Shown: positions 16,467 through 28,669, numbered from the stretch's first letter. The stretch: DNA of 64,000 nt from Microbacterium azadirachtae (GCF_000956545.1 NZ_JYIT01000086.1:186001-250000); one strand, 5' to 3'. The notes: generated by a model from the letters alone, not told the origin. Numbers and translations: made by a program.

Positions 16467-17489
16467 TCAGCGTGCGCGCAGGCCGGCGCGGATCTGCCGG
16501 GCCCAGAACGGCCCGCGGTAGAGGAACGCCGTGTAGCCCTGCACGAGCGTGGCGCCGGCCTCCAGACGCTCGCGCACCTCGGCGCCCGTCTCGACACCAC
16601 CCACGGAGATCACGCAGAACTCCGCCGGCACCGCGGCGCGCACCAGGCGCAGCACGGCGAGGGAACGCTCCTTGAGCGGCGCACCAGAGAGCCCGCCCTC
16701 CCCCGCGGCGGCGACCTTCGCGGGATCCGTCACCAGGCCCTCGCGGGAGATCGTCGTGTTCGTCGCGATCAGTCCGTCCAGCCCCTCGGCGACGGCGAGC
16801 TCTGCGATCGCGGTGACCTCGTCATCGGGCAGATCCGGTGCGATCTTGACCAGCAGCGGGGTCGCGCCCGCGGCGGCCTTCACCGCGCGCAACAGCGGCG
16901 CCAGCGTCTCGACCGCCTGCAGTCCGCGCAGCCCGGGTGTGTTGGGCGAGGACACGTTGATGGCGAGGTAGTCGGCGAGCGGTGCCAGACGCACCGCCGA
17001 GGCGACGTAGTCGGCGGTGGCGTCCTCCACCGCCACCACTCGGCTCTTGCCGATGTTCACGCCGATCACGGCGGAGGGACGGCGACGGCGCAGCTTCCAG
17101 AGCCGCTTCTCCGCGGCTTCGGCCCCCGCGTTGTTGAAGCCCATCCGGTTGACGACCGCGCGATCCGCGATGAGGCGGAACAGGCGCGGCTTCGGGTTGC
17201 CCGGCTGCGGGATCGCGGTGATGGTGCCCACCTCGACGTGCCCGAACCCGAGGGCCGAGAGCCCGCGCACGCCGACCGCGTTCTTGTCGAAGCCGGCGGC
17301 GATGCCGAACGGTGTGGGGAACGTCAGCCCCAGCGTCCGGACCTCGTCGTCCGGCAATGGGCGCGTCAGCGACCGCGCGATCCAGGAGAACGGAGGCACG
17401 CCGAGGATGCGCACCACAGCCATGCCGGCGTGGTGTGCGAACTCCGGGTCGAAGCGCGCGAGGACGAGGCGGAAGAGCAGCGCATACAT
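16467..17489 (-). CDS. pyrD: Dihydroorotate dehydrogenase (quinone), class 2
   Basis: 340-residue FMN enzyme oxidising dihydroorotate to orotate in pyrimidine synthesis and passing electrons to menaquinone. Seen: the N-terminal membrane-associating helix of class 2 enzymes (first ~40 residues), GIAAGFDKN, IGVNIGKSR, NVSSPNTPGLR with the catalytic-serine region, and SVGGVETG near the FMN phosphate site. Thus it connects to the respiratory chain encoded nearby. The ATG is seven bases after TAGCCT. No other pyr gene is adjacent. Confidence 0.95.
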   Translation of the reverse strand: MYALLFRLVLARFDPEFAHHAGMAVVRILGVPPFSWIARSLTRPLPDDEVRTLGLTFPTPFGIAAGFDKNAVGVRGLSALGFGHVEVGTITAIPQPGNPKPRLFRLIADRAVVNRMGFNNAGAEAAEKRLWKLRRRRPSAVIGVNIGKSRVVAVEDATADYVASAVRLAPLADYLAINVSSPNTPGLRGLQAVETLAPLLRAVKAAAGATPLLVKIAPDLPDDEVTAIAELAVAEGLDGLIATNTTISREGLVTDPAKVAAAGEGGLSGAPLKERSLAVLRLVRAAVPAEFCVISVGGVETGAEVRERLEAGATLVQGYTAFLYRGPFWARQIRAGLRAR

Positions 17490-17496
17490 CCCTGCC

Positions 17497-17502
17497 AGGC
17501 TA
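17497..17502 (-). promoter_or_regulatory. -10 hexamer, leaderless start of pyrD
   Basis: TAGCCT on the minus strand, seven bases before the pyrD ATG. Confidence 0.45.
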
Positions 17503-17552
17503 CCGGTCCGCGGCCGTGGATCCCGACCGCCGCCGAGGCGCCCGCTCCCGCC

Positions 17553-18026
17553 TCAGAGCGCGGTCTGCTCCGCGGCGGCGTGGTGATCGGCGCGGAGCTC
17601 GGCGATCGACGCCTCGAAGTCCTCCAGCGAGTCGAACGCCTGGTACACGCTCGCGAACCGCAGGTAGGCGACCTCGTCGAGGTCGCGCAGCGGCCCCAGG
17701 ATGGCCAGCCCGATCTCGTTCGTGTCGAGCTGGGACACCCCCGTCTGCCGCACCGCCTCCTCGACACGCTGCGCGAGGATCGCCAGATCGGCCTCCGTCA
17801 CGGGCCGCCCCTGGCACGCCTTGCGCACGCCGGAGATCACCTTCTCGCGGCTGAACGGCTCCATCACGCCGCTGCGCTTGATCACGTTCAGGCTCGCGGT
17901 CTCGGTGGTCGTGAACCGCCCCCCGCACTCCGGGCACTGGCGGCGCCTCCGGATCGACAGACCGTCGTCGCTCGTGCGGGAGTCGATGACGCGGGAGTCC
18001 GGGTGACGGCAGAACGGGCAGTGCAT
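17553..18026 (-). CDS. nrdR: Transcriptional repressor NrdR
   Basis: 157-residue repressor of ribonucleotide reductase genes. An N-terminal zinc ribbon (Cys3, Cys6, Cys31, Cys34) binds DNA, followed by an ATP-cone (about 46-136) that senses ATP/dATP: VIKRSGVMEPFSREKV, LDTNEIG and YLRFASVYQAF are all present. The start MHCPFC is fixed by the first zinc pair. It lies ten bases behind hisD and probably shares its transcript; no nrd gene is in the window, so its targets act in trans. Confidence 0.96.
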   Translation of the reverse strand: MHCPFCRHPDSRVIDSRTSDDGLSIRRRRQCPECGGRFTTTETASLNVIKRSGVMEPFSREKVISGVRKACQGRPVTEADLAILAQRVEEAVRQTGVSQLDTNEIGLAILGPLRDLDEVAYLRFASVYQAFDSLEDFEASIAELRADHHAAAEQTAL

Positions 18027-18036
18027 TCGTGAAAGC

Positions 18037-19359
18037 CTACGCCTCGGTGACCGGCACCGGCGCGAACCGTGCCTCGACCGCTTCGCCGTGCGCCGGCAGC
18101 AGCTCTGCGGAGGCCAGCGCCGCCACACCGGCGCGCGCTTCGGTGAGCGCTGCGTGGTCGTACGCCACGACCTGCTGCGGACGGAGGAACGTGTACGCCC
18201 CGAGCCCGGACGCGTAGCGCGCCTGGCCGCCGGTCGGCAGCACGTGGTTGCTGCCCGCCATGTAGTCGCCGAGGCTGACCGGGGTCTGGTCGCCCACGAA
18301 GACGGCGCCCGCGCTCGTGAAGGAGGCCGCCGCCTGCGCCGCGTCGACGAGGTGCAGCTCGAGGTGCTCGGGCGCGTAGGCGTTGCTGAACGCGACCGCC
18401 GCGGCACGGTCATCCACCAGCACGATCGCGGACTGCGGACCGCTCAGGGCCGCCCGCACGCGCTCGGCGTGCCGGGTGCGGCCGGCCTGCTGCTCGACCT
18501 CGTGAGCGACGCGCTCGGCGAGCGCCGGGGCATCCGTGACGAAAACGGCGGAGGCCTGCTCGTCGTGCTCCGCCTGGCTGATCAGATCGGCCGCGATGAG
18601 GCGTGGATCGGCCTGGTCGTCGGCGACGATGAGGATCTCGGTGGCGCCGGCCTCGGAGTCGGTGCCGACGACGCCGGCGACGGCGCGCTTCGCGGAGGCG
18701 ACGAAGTTGTTCCCGGGGCCGGAGATCACGTCGACCGGGTCGAGCCCGACCGCGCTGACCCCGTGGGCGAAGGCGCCGATCGCCCCGGCACCGCCGATGG
18801 CATAGACCTCGTCGATTCCCAGCAGAGCGGCCGCGGCGAGGATCGTCGGGTGGATCCGCCCGCCCTCGCTCTGCTGCGGCGGAGAGGCGAGCGCGATGCT
18901 GCCGACCCCGGCGACCTGCGCCGGGACCACGTTCATCACGACGCTCGACGCGAGGGGGGCTTTGCCGCCAGGGATGTAGACGCCGACCCGGCCGACCGGC
19001 TGCCAGCGCTGGACGATGCGGGCGCCGGGACCGATCTGCGTCTCCCGATCCTCCGGCACCTGAGCGGCGGATCCGCGGCGGACCCGCTCGATCGCGGCCT
19101 CCAGCGCGGCACGCACCTCCGGCGCCACGGCGGCGAGAGCCTCCTGGAGGTGCTCTCGCGGAACGCGGATGGCGTGCCCCGTGACCCGGTCGAACCGCTC
19201 CGCCTGCTCGCGCAGGGACTCCTCGCCGCGGACGCGCACGTCCTCCACGATCTCTGTCGCGGTCGCCAGCGCTTCGGCGCGGGCGGCCGTGGCGCGCGGC
19301 ACCGCCGCGAGCATCTCGGCGGTGGAGAGGGAGCGTCCCCTCAGGTCGATCGTCTGCAT
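18037..19359 (-). CDS. hisD: Histidinol dehydrogenase
   Basis: 440-residue zinc enzyme making the last two oxidations of histidine synthesis. Seen: GKAPLASSVVMNVVPAQVAG, SGPGNNFVASAKRAV, and the AEHDEQASAV stretch with catalytic Glu-His and zinc ligands. GAGG precedes the ATG. It lies six bases behind a membrane-protein gene and ten before nrdR. No hisC or hisB follows in this window, unlike the usual hisDCB run of actinobacteria; that break is notable but not unique. Confidence 0.96.
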   Translation of the reverse strand: MQTIDLRGRSLSTAEMLAAVPRATAARAEALATATEIVEDVRVRGEESLREQAERFDRVTGHAIRVPREHLQEALAAVAPEVRAALEAAIERVRRGSAAQVPEDRETQIGPGARIVQRWQPVGRVGVYIPGGKAPLASSVVMNVVPAQVAGVGSIALASPPQQSEGGRIHPTILAAAALLGIDEVYAIGGAGAIGAFAHGVSAVGLDPVDVISGPGNNFVASAKRAVAGVVGTDSEAGATEILIVADDQADPRLIAADLISQAEHDEQASAVFVTDAPALAERVAHEVEQQAGRTRHAERVRAALSGPQSAIVLVDDRAAAVAFSNAYAPEHLELHLVDAAQAAASFTSAGAVFVGDQTPVSLGDYMAGSNHVLPTGGQARYASGLGAYTFLRPQQVVAYDHAALTEARAGVAALASAELLPAHGEAVEARFAPVPVTEA

Positions 19360-19365
19360 GCGTCC

Positions 19366-20766
19366 TCAGCCTCGGGTCATGTTGTCGGTGTCGTGCAGGT
19401 AGCCGACGCGGCCGTCGTCGTGCCGCACGACGAAGGCTCCGCCGCGGTCCTCGAGTACAAGGATCCACGCATCGGGCCCGATCGTGAAAATCTCCTCGCC
19501 TCGCGCGTCATGGACCGCGCGGGTGTCGGGCGCCAGCGCCCAGAAGGGCTGGGACTGTCCGGACGGCGCCGCGGCGCCGTCCTCCGCGACCACGTCGACC
19601 GCGTGCGTGGCCACGTCGTCGGCCGGAGCGGGCTCGAGAAGGTCGCCGAGCACCTCGGTCATGGTGTCCGACAGGTCGCGCGGCGCAGGCTCCGCCTCCG
19701 CCAGGGCGTCGTCCGCCGGCGAGGGCTCCGCGAAGTCGACGATCGGCGCCGATTCCGAGGCCGTCGCACCGCGGCGCGCGTCGGCACGCGTGGCGGGCTC
19801 GTCCTCCGAGGAGGACGGCACCGCCGGCCCGGCCCCGCTGTCGACGATCGTCGGCGCACCGGCGTACGGGATGGCCTCGGTCAGCGCCTCGGCGGCGGGC
19901 GGCGCTTCGGCGGCGCGCGGCGCCTCGGCCGCATCGGCGAGCGCGACGCCTTCGGTGCTTTCCGCCGAGGCGAGGAACGACTCGCGGTGATGCTCCGGCA
20001 CGTAGCCGGCCGCACCCGCGATCGCGGCGCCCGTCGTGCCTGCGGACAGATGCGCGTTCGCTCCGACCTCGTTCTCGTGCAGGAGACCCGGATCCACGTC
20101 GTCCTCGTTCTGCGGATCAGAGACGCTCCCCCGCGCGCGCACCGGGCGCGGGCGGGTGAACACCGGGCGTACGGGGTTCGCGCTGCGGTGCGCCAGGGTG
20201 TCGGTACGTCCTTCGAAGTCCTCGCGGATCCCGGGGATGAGCGTCGCGAACACCGTGACCACGACCAGCCCGAGCAGGAAGAGGAGCTCCAGCCACAGCG
20301 GCCACGTGGTGAGCGCGCTGCGTCGCTGGGCCGCGACGAGGTCGAGCTGCTGCCACAGCAGCACACCCCCGTTGACGAGGGCGACCGAGAAGGCGACCGA
20401 CGCGAACTGGTCGATGCCGAGGGAGCCGACGCGGCGGATCCCTTCGGGCGACAGGCGGCGCAGCACGATCAGGAACACGGCGGCCGTGGGCACGCCGATG
20501 GCGAGCAGCCAGGCGCCGTTCATCGTCCACACGGTGGCCGAGCCGTCCAGCACGCTCCCCGCGGCCGGGACGAAGGACAGCACGAACGCGAGGAGCCACA
20601 GCCCGACGATGATCAGCTCGCGCAGGGTGAATCCGAAGTAGCCCTGCTGAGGCGCTGCGGCGGGCAGAGCGTCCCCCGGGAGCGCGTCGCCGGTGAGGGA
20701 CTCGGGAGCCGGCGTCGAGGTGTCGTCGTCCTGCGTCGTCTCAGCGAAGGGGGCGTCGCTGGTCAT
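19366..20766 (-). CDS. Acidic four-helix membrane protein, unknown function
   Basis: 466 residues, not recognised. Seen: an acidic, Ala/Pro-rich N-terminus, four hydrophobic segments (about 47-67, 82-103, 120-139, 156-178), then ~220 residues of low-complexity Ala/Glu/Pro sequence, probably disordered, and a compact C-terminal segment of ~55 residues rich in aromatic and charged residues (FWALAPDTRAVHDARG to GYLHDTDNMTRG) that looks folded. GAAAGGAAG precedes the ATG. It is followed within six bases by hisD, so the two are probably co-transcribed. Such genes beside hisD or dnaE appear typical of Microbacteriaceae, but no role is known to me. Confidence 0.7.
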   Translation of the reverse strand: MTSDAPFAETTQDDDTSTPAPESLTGDALPGDALPAAAPQQGYFGFTLRELIIVGLWLLAFVLSFVPAAGSVLDGSATVWTMNGAWLLAIGVPTAAVFLIVLRRLSPEGIRRVGSLGIDQFASVAFSVALVNGGVLLWQQLDLVAAQRRSALTTWPLWLELLFLLGLVVVTVFATLIPGIREDFEGRTDTLAHRSANPVRPVFTRPRPVRARGSVSDPQNEDDVDPGLLHENEVGANAHLSAGTTGAAIAGAAGYVPEHHRESFLASAESTEGVALADAAEAPRAAEAPPAAEALTEAIPYAGAPTIVDSGAGPAVPSSSEDEPATRADARRGATASESAPIVDFAEPSPADDALAEAEPAPRDLSDTMTEVLGDLLEPAPADDVATHAVDVVAEDGAAAPSGQSQPFWALAPDTRAVHDARGEEIFTIGPDAWILVLEDRGGAFVVRHDDGRVGYLHDTDNMTRG

Positions 20767-20821
20767 CAGTGCTTCCTTTCGTCGTGCGGCCGTCTGGGGG
20801 TCGGCCGTCGAACGCGACCAG

Positions 20822-20827
20822 ATACTA
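20822..20827 (-). promoter_or_regulatory. Possible -10 of the membrane protein-hisD-nrdR unit
   Basis: TAGTAT on the minus strand, 55 bases before the start codon. No convincing -35 element. Confidence 0.4.
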
Positions 20828-20902
20828 CCGGGCAGGTTTGGACGCCTCCTGAGCGGAGTCGCACGACGGGATGTCCGGCTGCGTGGCTGCGTGAGTCGCG
20901 GC

Positions 20903-24421
<3,519 letters not shown>

Positions 24422-24427
24422 GCTTCG

Positions 24428-24433
24428 AGTCTA
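24428..24433 (-). promoter_or_regulatory. -10 hexamer, leaderless start of dnaE
   Basis: TAGACT on the minus strand ends six bases before the dnaE ATG. Confidence 0.5.
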
Positions 24434-24460
24434 CGTTCGACCTCTGACGCGAGCCGCGCG

Positions 24461-24492
24461 GGCTCCGTCGTCGTCGGTTCGACGACGGAGCC
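24461..24492 (-). terminator. Hairpin after the sigma factor/membrane protein pair
   Basis: Perfect 13-base inverted repeat GGCTCCGTCGTCG / CGACGACGGAGCC with a six-base loop, 12 bases beyond the stop at 24505. No U tract follows, so termination strength is uncertain. Confidence 0.6.
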
Positions 24493-24504
24493 TGCGATCC
24501 TCGG

Positions 24505-25593
24505 CTACGGCGCCGAGTCGACGATCTCCTGGCTCAGGATGAAACGCACATCCGGCACTTCCGCGGGGACCAGGCCACCGTCCGTCCGAGGGGACGTGAC
24601 CGTGTATTCGGCGGCCCACCCGGTTCTGGCATCGATCGTGATCGTCTCCCGGCGGACTCCGGTGGCGGTGAAGTCCACCGCATACGTCGTCGAGGTTCCC
24701 TGGATCGAGGTGACCGTGCTCCGCCCTGTGAGCTCCAGCGCCTGGAGGAGACCATCGCGCAGCGTCGCCGGCGCGAGGTTCGATCTCAGCACCCGGATGA
24801 TCCAGCTCACCGTGCGTTCATCCTGGTCGGGGCCCGCATCCGCGTGCTCCTGGCGGATCCGCTCCAGCAGAGCGCCAGGATCCGTCGGGTAGTCGGTGAA
24901 GTCGATCGGAGCCGACTGCCCCTCGAACACCCCTCCCGGCGCGCGGGAGAGCATGTCGTCTCTCGCCGGGATCAGTGTGTCCCACGCCGCCGAGTCCGCC
25001 GCCGACTGCGGATCCGGAAAGGAGCCGACCCGCTGCGCGCTGCGGCCGGTCGACTGGACCCAGTCGGATGCGCGATCCGCGGGGACATAGAGCGCACTGC
25101 TGTCCTGGACGACGACCGCGGAGGACGGAAGGGGGATCGTGGGGTCTCGAAAGGACCACTGATACGCCGTGCCTTCGGGGCCGTGATAGAGGAGCACCTG
25201 AGCCGTGGTGGAGAGCTTGAGGTACTGCCCCGCGTGCGGGGTGGTACCCGGGAAGGGCTCCGCTCCGACAGCGCCCGCTCCGCTGCTCTGAGAGGAGGTG
25301 GGGCCGGCGGTCGGTGCCGGGGTCGTCGCGGCGCTCGCGGTCGGAGCAGGCACCGCGTCGACCCGCGGCCCGGACGCCGTGCCGTGGGTGACGACCAGAA
25401 CCGCCGTCGTGATCGCGGCGACTCCGACGAGGCCTCCGGCGATAAGAAGCATCGGGCGCCGAGACACGTGCGTCCGAACTGCGGCATGCTGGTCGTCGAT
25501 CCCGGCCAGGAGCCGCGAACGCGCCGCGGAGATCTGTGCCGACGTCAGCTCCGCCCCTGTGTTCACCTCACGCACGCGCTCGAAAACGTCCAT
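24505..25593 (-). CDS. CU044_5270-like membrane protein, putative partner of the ECF sigma factor
   Basis: 362 residues. A charged cytoplasmic part of ~46 residues (MDVFERVREVNTGAELT...) precedes one transmembrane helix (47-69), a Thr/Pro/Ala-rich linker and a ~240-residue external domain with no recognised fold. Proteins of this CU044_5270 type commonly follow ECF sigma genes in actinobacteria and may serve as anti-sigma or sensor proteins; no zinc anti-sigma HXXXCXXC motif is present. AAGGGGAAG precedes the ATG, which lies 26 bases inside the sigma gene, so the two are translationally linked. Confidence 0.75.
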   Translation of the reverse strand: MDVFERVREVNTGAELTSAQISAARSRLLAGIDDQHAAVRTHVSRRPMLLIAGGLVGVAAITTAVLVVTHGTASGPRVDAVPAPTASAATTPAPTAGPTSSQSSGAGAVGAEPFPGTTPHAGQYLKLSTTAQVLLYHGPEGTAYQWSFRDPTIPLPSSAVVVQDSSALYVPADRASDWVQSTGRSAQRVGSFPDPQSAADSAAWDTLIPARDDMLSRAPGGVFEGQSAPIDFTDYPTDPGALLERIRQEHADAGPDQDERTVSWIIRVLRSNLAPATLRDGLLQALELTGRSTVTSIQGTSTTYAVDFTATGVRRETITIDARTGWAAEYTVTSPRTDGGLVPAEVPDVRFILSQEIVDSAP

Positions 25594-26170
25594 CGACTTC
25601 CCCTTTCCTGCTGGTGTTCCGCACCGAAGCGATCGCACCGGCGGGGTGCAGCTTCGTGCGAATGCGATTCATCCTCGACCGCACCGTTCCCACGGGCACG
25701 CCGAGCGCCTCCGCTACTTCCTCGTAGGTCAGGTCGCCCCAGGCATAGAGAAGCAGCGTCTCGCGCTCCTTGCCGGACAGCGCAGCGATGCGAGGCGCGA
25801 GCTCTCTCGTCGAGAGCTCGGCATCGAGCCGGGAGATCGTCGAGTCGAGGTCGCCGTGGGAGATGAGTTCCTCTCGGCGGGCGAACTCCGCCCTCGAGCG
25901 CAGGTGCTTCGCCTCCGTCGCACGGTGTTTCCTGACCAGCCGGGAGGCGATTCCGTACAACCACGGAAGGGCCGAATCCCACGCGGTGTCGAAGGAGGTG
26001 CGCCGCGCGAACGCCACCAGGAACGTCTCGCTCAGGATGTCCTGCCCGGCGTCCGCACCGAGCCGCCGGGCGGCGTAGCCGCCCAGCATCCCGGCGTGCC
26101 GGTCGAACAATTCGGCGAAGGCTCGGGGGTTCCCGAGCGAACGCTGAATGATCTCGCTGTCTGTGCTCAC
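25568..26170 (-). CDS. ECF-type RNA polymerase sigma factor
   Basis: 200-residue sigma-70 family protein with regions 2 (about 15-85, including GADAGQDILSETFLVAFAR) and 4 (about 128-175, with the helix-turn-helix LTYEEVAEALGVPVGTVRSRMNRIRTKL split across 147-174). No sigma 1.1 or 3 region exists, which defines the ECF class. The GTG start was chosen because sigma region 2 homology begins just after it; no ribosome binding site is visible. A longer open frame upstream lacks similarity. The gene overlaps its putative membrane partner by 26 bases. Confidence 0.88.
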   Translation of the reverse strand: MSTDSEIIQRSLGNPRAFAELFDRHAGMLGGYAARRLGADAGQDILSETFLVAFARRTSFDTAWDSALPWLYGIASRLVRKHRATEAKHLRSRAEFARREELISHGDLDSTISRLDAELSTRELAPRIAALSGKERETLLLYAWGDLTYEEVAEALGVPVGTVRSRMNRIRTKLHPAGAIASVRNTSRKGEVDGRFRARA

Positions 26171-26280
26171 ACTATGTATTGCCTGAACGGTTGATGACGG
26201 TTCGAAAATCGTGCACGGGCTTTCTCCGGACGCTGTTCGTATTCTCCGGGACTCGCAGGATGCCGCGCGATGGACGAGGC

Positions 26281-26286
26281 TAGCCT
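26281..26286 (+). promoter_or_regulatory. -10 hexamer, leaderless start of Nudix gene
   Basis: TAGCCT ends six bases before the ATG at 26293. Confidence 0.5.
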
Positions 26287-26292
26287 GGATCC

Positions 26293-26799
26293 ATGACCAC
26301 TCCCGACTTCGTCGTCGCACTCCGCGAGCACGTCGGCCACTCCCCGCTGAATCTCGTCGGAGTGACGGCGATCGTGTTCCGCGACGAGAAGGTGCTGCTC
26401 GGCAAGCGCGCCGACAACGGCGCCTGGCAGCCGATCTCCGGCATCGTCGAACCGGGCGAGGAGCCCGCCGACACCGCCGTGCGGGAGTGCCTCGAGGAGG
26501 CAGGCGTGACCGTGAAGGTCGAGCGCCTCGCACTCGTGCAGCAGCTCCCCCGGGTCACTTACGCGAACGGCGACGAAGTCGACTACCTGGATCTGGTGTT
26601 CCGCTGCTCCTGGATCGCGGGCGAGCCGCATCCCGCCGACGGAGAGCTGACCGAGGTCGGCTTCTACGACCTCGCCGCGATGGGCGACATCGACGACGCG
26701 CACGTGCGCAAGATCGCCCTGGCGGTGGCGGAGGACGACCCCGCGCACTTCCGGGGAGGAAGGCCGCCCCGGTTGGACGCGCCCGCCGCACGCGACTAA
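26293..26799 (+). CDS. Nudix hydrolase
   Basis: 168-residue Nudix protein. The Nudix box is complete between residues 50 and 72 (G50, E54-E57, REC-LEEAGV), giving Mg-dependent cleavage of a nucleoside diphosphate linked to another group; the substrate is not predictable. The surrounding W-Q-P-I-S-G context resembles ADP-ribose or dNTP-type hydrolases. Leaderless start. Its last four bases overlap the end of the convergent GNAT gene. Confidence 0.92.
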   Translation: MTTPDFVVALREHVGHSPLNLVGVTAIVFRDEKVLLGKRADNGAWQPISGIVEPGEEPADTAVRECLEEAGVTVKVERLALVQQLPRVTYANGDEVDYLDLVFRCSWIAGEPHPADGELTEVGFYDLAAMGDIDDAHVRKIALAVAEDDPAHFRGGRPPRLDAPAARD

Positions 26800-27368
26800 C
26801 GGAGATCCAGCCGCATCAGCACACGGGGGAACTTGTTGATCACCGATTCGGTGTCGGCTGCCTTGGTGAATCCGGCGGACTCGAACAGTGCGCGGGTGCC
26901 CACGTACGCCATCGTGAGGTCGACCTTCGCGCCCTGGTTGTCGACGGGATACGCCTCGACGGCGGGAGCGCCGTACGCGCGTGCGAAGGAGACCGCGCCT
27001 TCGATGAGGGTGTGGGTGATGCCCTGCTTGCGATACCCCGGCCGGACACGCAGGCACCACAATGACCACACGTCGAGCTCATCGACGTGCGGGATCAGCC
27101 GATTGGCCGCAAAAGCGGTGTCCCGCCGCGGATGCACCGCGGCCCAGCCGACCGGCTCGTCGTCCAGATAGGCGATCACGCCGGGAGGCGGATCCTCGGC
27201 ACAGAGCCCGCGCACACGCTCCGCCCGGGCCTCGCCGCGCAGAGACAGGCTCTCCTTGCTCGGGATCCGGTAGCTCAGGCAGAAGCAGGACTGCGATGTC
27301 GGGTTCTTCGGCCCCACCAGCGTCGCGACGTCCTGGAAGACGTTCGCCGGCCGCACCTCGATGCTCAT
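26796..27368 (-). CDS. GNAT family N-acetyltransferase
   Basis: 190 residues. The GNAT core is seen: CLRVRPGYRKQGITHTLIEGAV (105-126) contains the acetyl-CoA loop RKQGIT, with a beta-bulge segment APAVEAYPVDN and the late YVGTRALFESAGF helix. It transfers an acetyl group from acetyl-CoA to an unknown amine. An unusual Cys-rich segment, SCFCLSYRIP (27-36), precedes the core. Convergent with the Nudix gene, overlapping by four bases; the pairing with neighbours gives no functional hint. Confidence 0.88.
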   Translation of the reverse strand: MSIEVRPANVFQDVATLVGPKNPTSQSCFCLSYRIPSKESLSLRGEARAERVRGLCAEDPPPGVIAYLDDEPVGWAAVHPRRDTAFAANRLIPHVDELDVWSLWCLRVRPGYRKQGITHTLIEGAVSFARAYGAPAVEAYPVDNQGAKVDLTMAYVGTRALFESAGFTKAADTESVINKFPRVLMRLDLR

Positions 27369-27423
27369 GGGCTCAGTCTGCTCCGTGGCATCGACATTCG
27401 CATCCGCCGCCTCGGGGCAGACA

Positions 27424-28149
27424 TCACGGCTCGACGATGCGCTGATCGGTGTTGGTGTAACTGATCGAGTCGGCCACCGTGCCGACGAGCCCCATCGTCA
27501 CCCGGAGTAGTCCCGGTGAGACATCGTCCAGCGGTGGAGGCGTGTCCGTACCGAGAGTGAGCGCACGTCCGTCCTGCGTCGTCGCCGTGATCGATCCGAG
27601 GTAGACGCTGACATGCCCTTTGAGAGTCATCGTGTCGGCGTTCGTGACGAGTCCCGCCTTGTCGGGCGGACGCACGGTGAGCGAGAAGCCGCTGATGGTG
27701 ATGGAATCCGCGGAGATCTTCAGAGCGCGCACGGTGCTGCCGTCGATCGTCGGCACATCCACGATCGCGATGCCGCTCAATCCCGTGAACGACAGCCCCT
27801 GGGATCCCATCGACGCGGGCGTCTTGGTGAAGATCGGCGCGCCCTCGTCCTTGGCGGCGACGACCGGTGTCGGCGCGGGCGTCGGGGTCGTCTCCCCCGG
27901 CGCGGCGGGCGTCGTCCCGGGTGCGGACGGCGTGCCGGGCACCGCAGGGACTCCGGGAACTCCCGGGAGCCCCGGCACCCCCGAGGTGGGCGTCGGCGCG
28001 GGCGTCGGACTCGGCGACGGGCACCAGATCAGCGGGATGCACAGGCCCGCGGGATGCGCCGCAGGCGCCGCGGCAGCGCCGAGCGTCATCGGCGCGACCA
28101 GGGCGAGGACCGCGATGGCCAGGACGCCGGCGCGGGGCACGCGGATCAC
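27424..28149 (-). CDS. Secreted protein with collagen-like Pro-Gly run, third gene of the DUF6230/DUF6114 operon
   Basis: 241 residues, not recognised as a named family. Seen: a signal peptide (about 1-29), a Cys pair (37, 43), a Pro/Thr linker containing GVPGLPGVPGVP and related triplets (57-85), and a C-terminal domain of ~130 residues with beta-strand-like repeats, including ADSITISGFSLTV (147-159) and ADTMTLKGHVSV (171-182). The second motif resembles strands in DUF6230 encoded upstream (ADTVSIKNLQ, FTLTGMTLEL), so the two may share a fold. The GTG start overlaps the DUF6114 stop in GTGA. Probably acts at the cell surface. Confidence 0.7.
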   Translation of the reverse strand: MIRVPRAGVLAIAVLALVAPMTLGAAAAPAAHPAGLCIPLIWCPSPSPTPAPTPTSGVPGLPGVPGVPAVPGTPSAPGTTPAAPGETTPTPAPTPVVAAKDEGAPIFTKTPASMGSQGLSFTGLSGIAIVDVPTIDGSTVRALKISADSITISGFSLTVRPPDKAGLVTNADTMTLKGHVSVYLGSITATTQDGRALTLGTDTPPPLDDVSPGLLRVTMGLVGTVADSISYTNTDQRIVEP

Positions 28150-28655
28150 GTCGTGCTCTCCGCGACCTCTGGTGCCGGCACGCGCGGGCCCATCCAGGCC
28201 ACGACCAGCACGGCGCCCGTTCCGGCGAGCAGCATGCCGACGATGAAGCCGCCGAGGTTGACGCCGATCAGCGAGTAGATCGCGACGACCAGGGCGAGGA
28301 TCCCGTAGAACACGTGATGCGCCGGCATCGTGATCGCAAGGATCCCGAGGAGCAGCAGGGCGATGGGGATGATCGTGGCCTGCAGTCCTTCGATCCCGAG
28401 CTGCACGTGCAGGTGGCCGATGTCGAGCTGGCCCGAGAAGAACATCTCGATGCCGCCGAGAGCGACCAGCAGCCCGCCGACGAACGGGCGCTGCCTGCGC
28501 CAATGCCGGAAGCCGCCGGCCGGCGCCCGATCGGCGGGCGTCGCCGCGGCGGCGCCCTCCTCGGACTCCGCACCGCGCACGGGCGGCATCGCGCTCGTCT
28601 CGGGCTTCCGACGCTCGCGCCGCGCGGATCCCCGCTCGTCCGTCTCGTCGGTCAT
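28146..28655 (-). CDS. DUF6114 family membrane protein
   Basis: 169 residues: a charged N-terminal region of ~50 residues, then four hydrophobic helices (about 61-78, 92-110, 115-133, 138-158). DUF6114 proteins of unknown function usually sit beside DUF6230 genes in Streptomyces and relatives, as here. Two starts are possible; the ATG at 28655 is preferred because it avoids overlap with the upstream gene and has GAGGA 11 bases ahead, while one at 28679 would overlap by 10 bases. Translationally coupled to the secreted protein gene downstream. Confidence 0.8.
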   Translation of the reverse strand: MTDETDERGSARRERRKPETSAMPPVRGAESEEGAAAATPADRAPAGGFRHWRRQRPFVGGLLVALGGIEMFFSGQLDIGHLHVQLGIEGLQATIIPIALLLLGILAITMPAHHVFYGILALVVAIYSLIGVNLGGFIVGMLLAGTGAVLVVAWMGPRVPAPEVAESTT

Positions 28656-28669
28656 CGTGGCGGCGTTCC

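Noticed and set aside
26171..26230. ECF autoregulated promoter before the sigma gene
   Set aside because: GAAC and CGTT elements are present but only 10 bases apart, too close for an ECF -35/-10 pair.
27480..28000. True collagen domain in the secreted protein
   Set aside because: The Pro-Gly triplet run covers only about eight imperfect triplets, too short for a stable triple helix; better seen as a linker.
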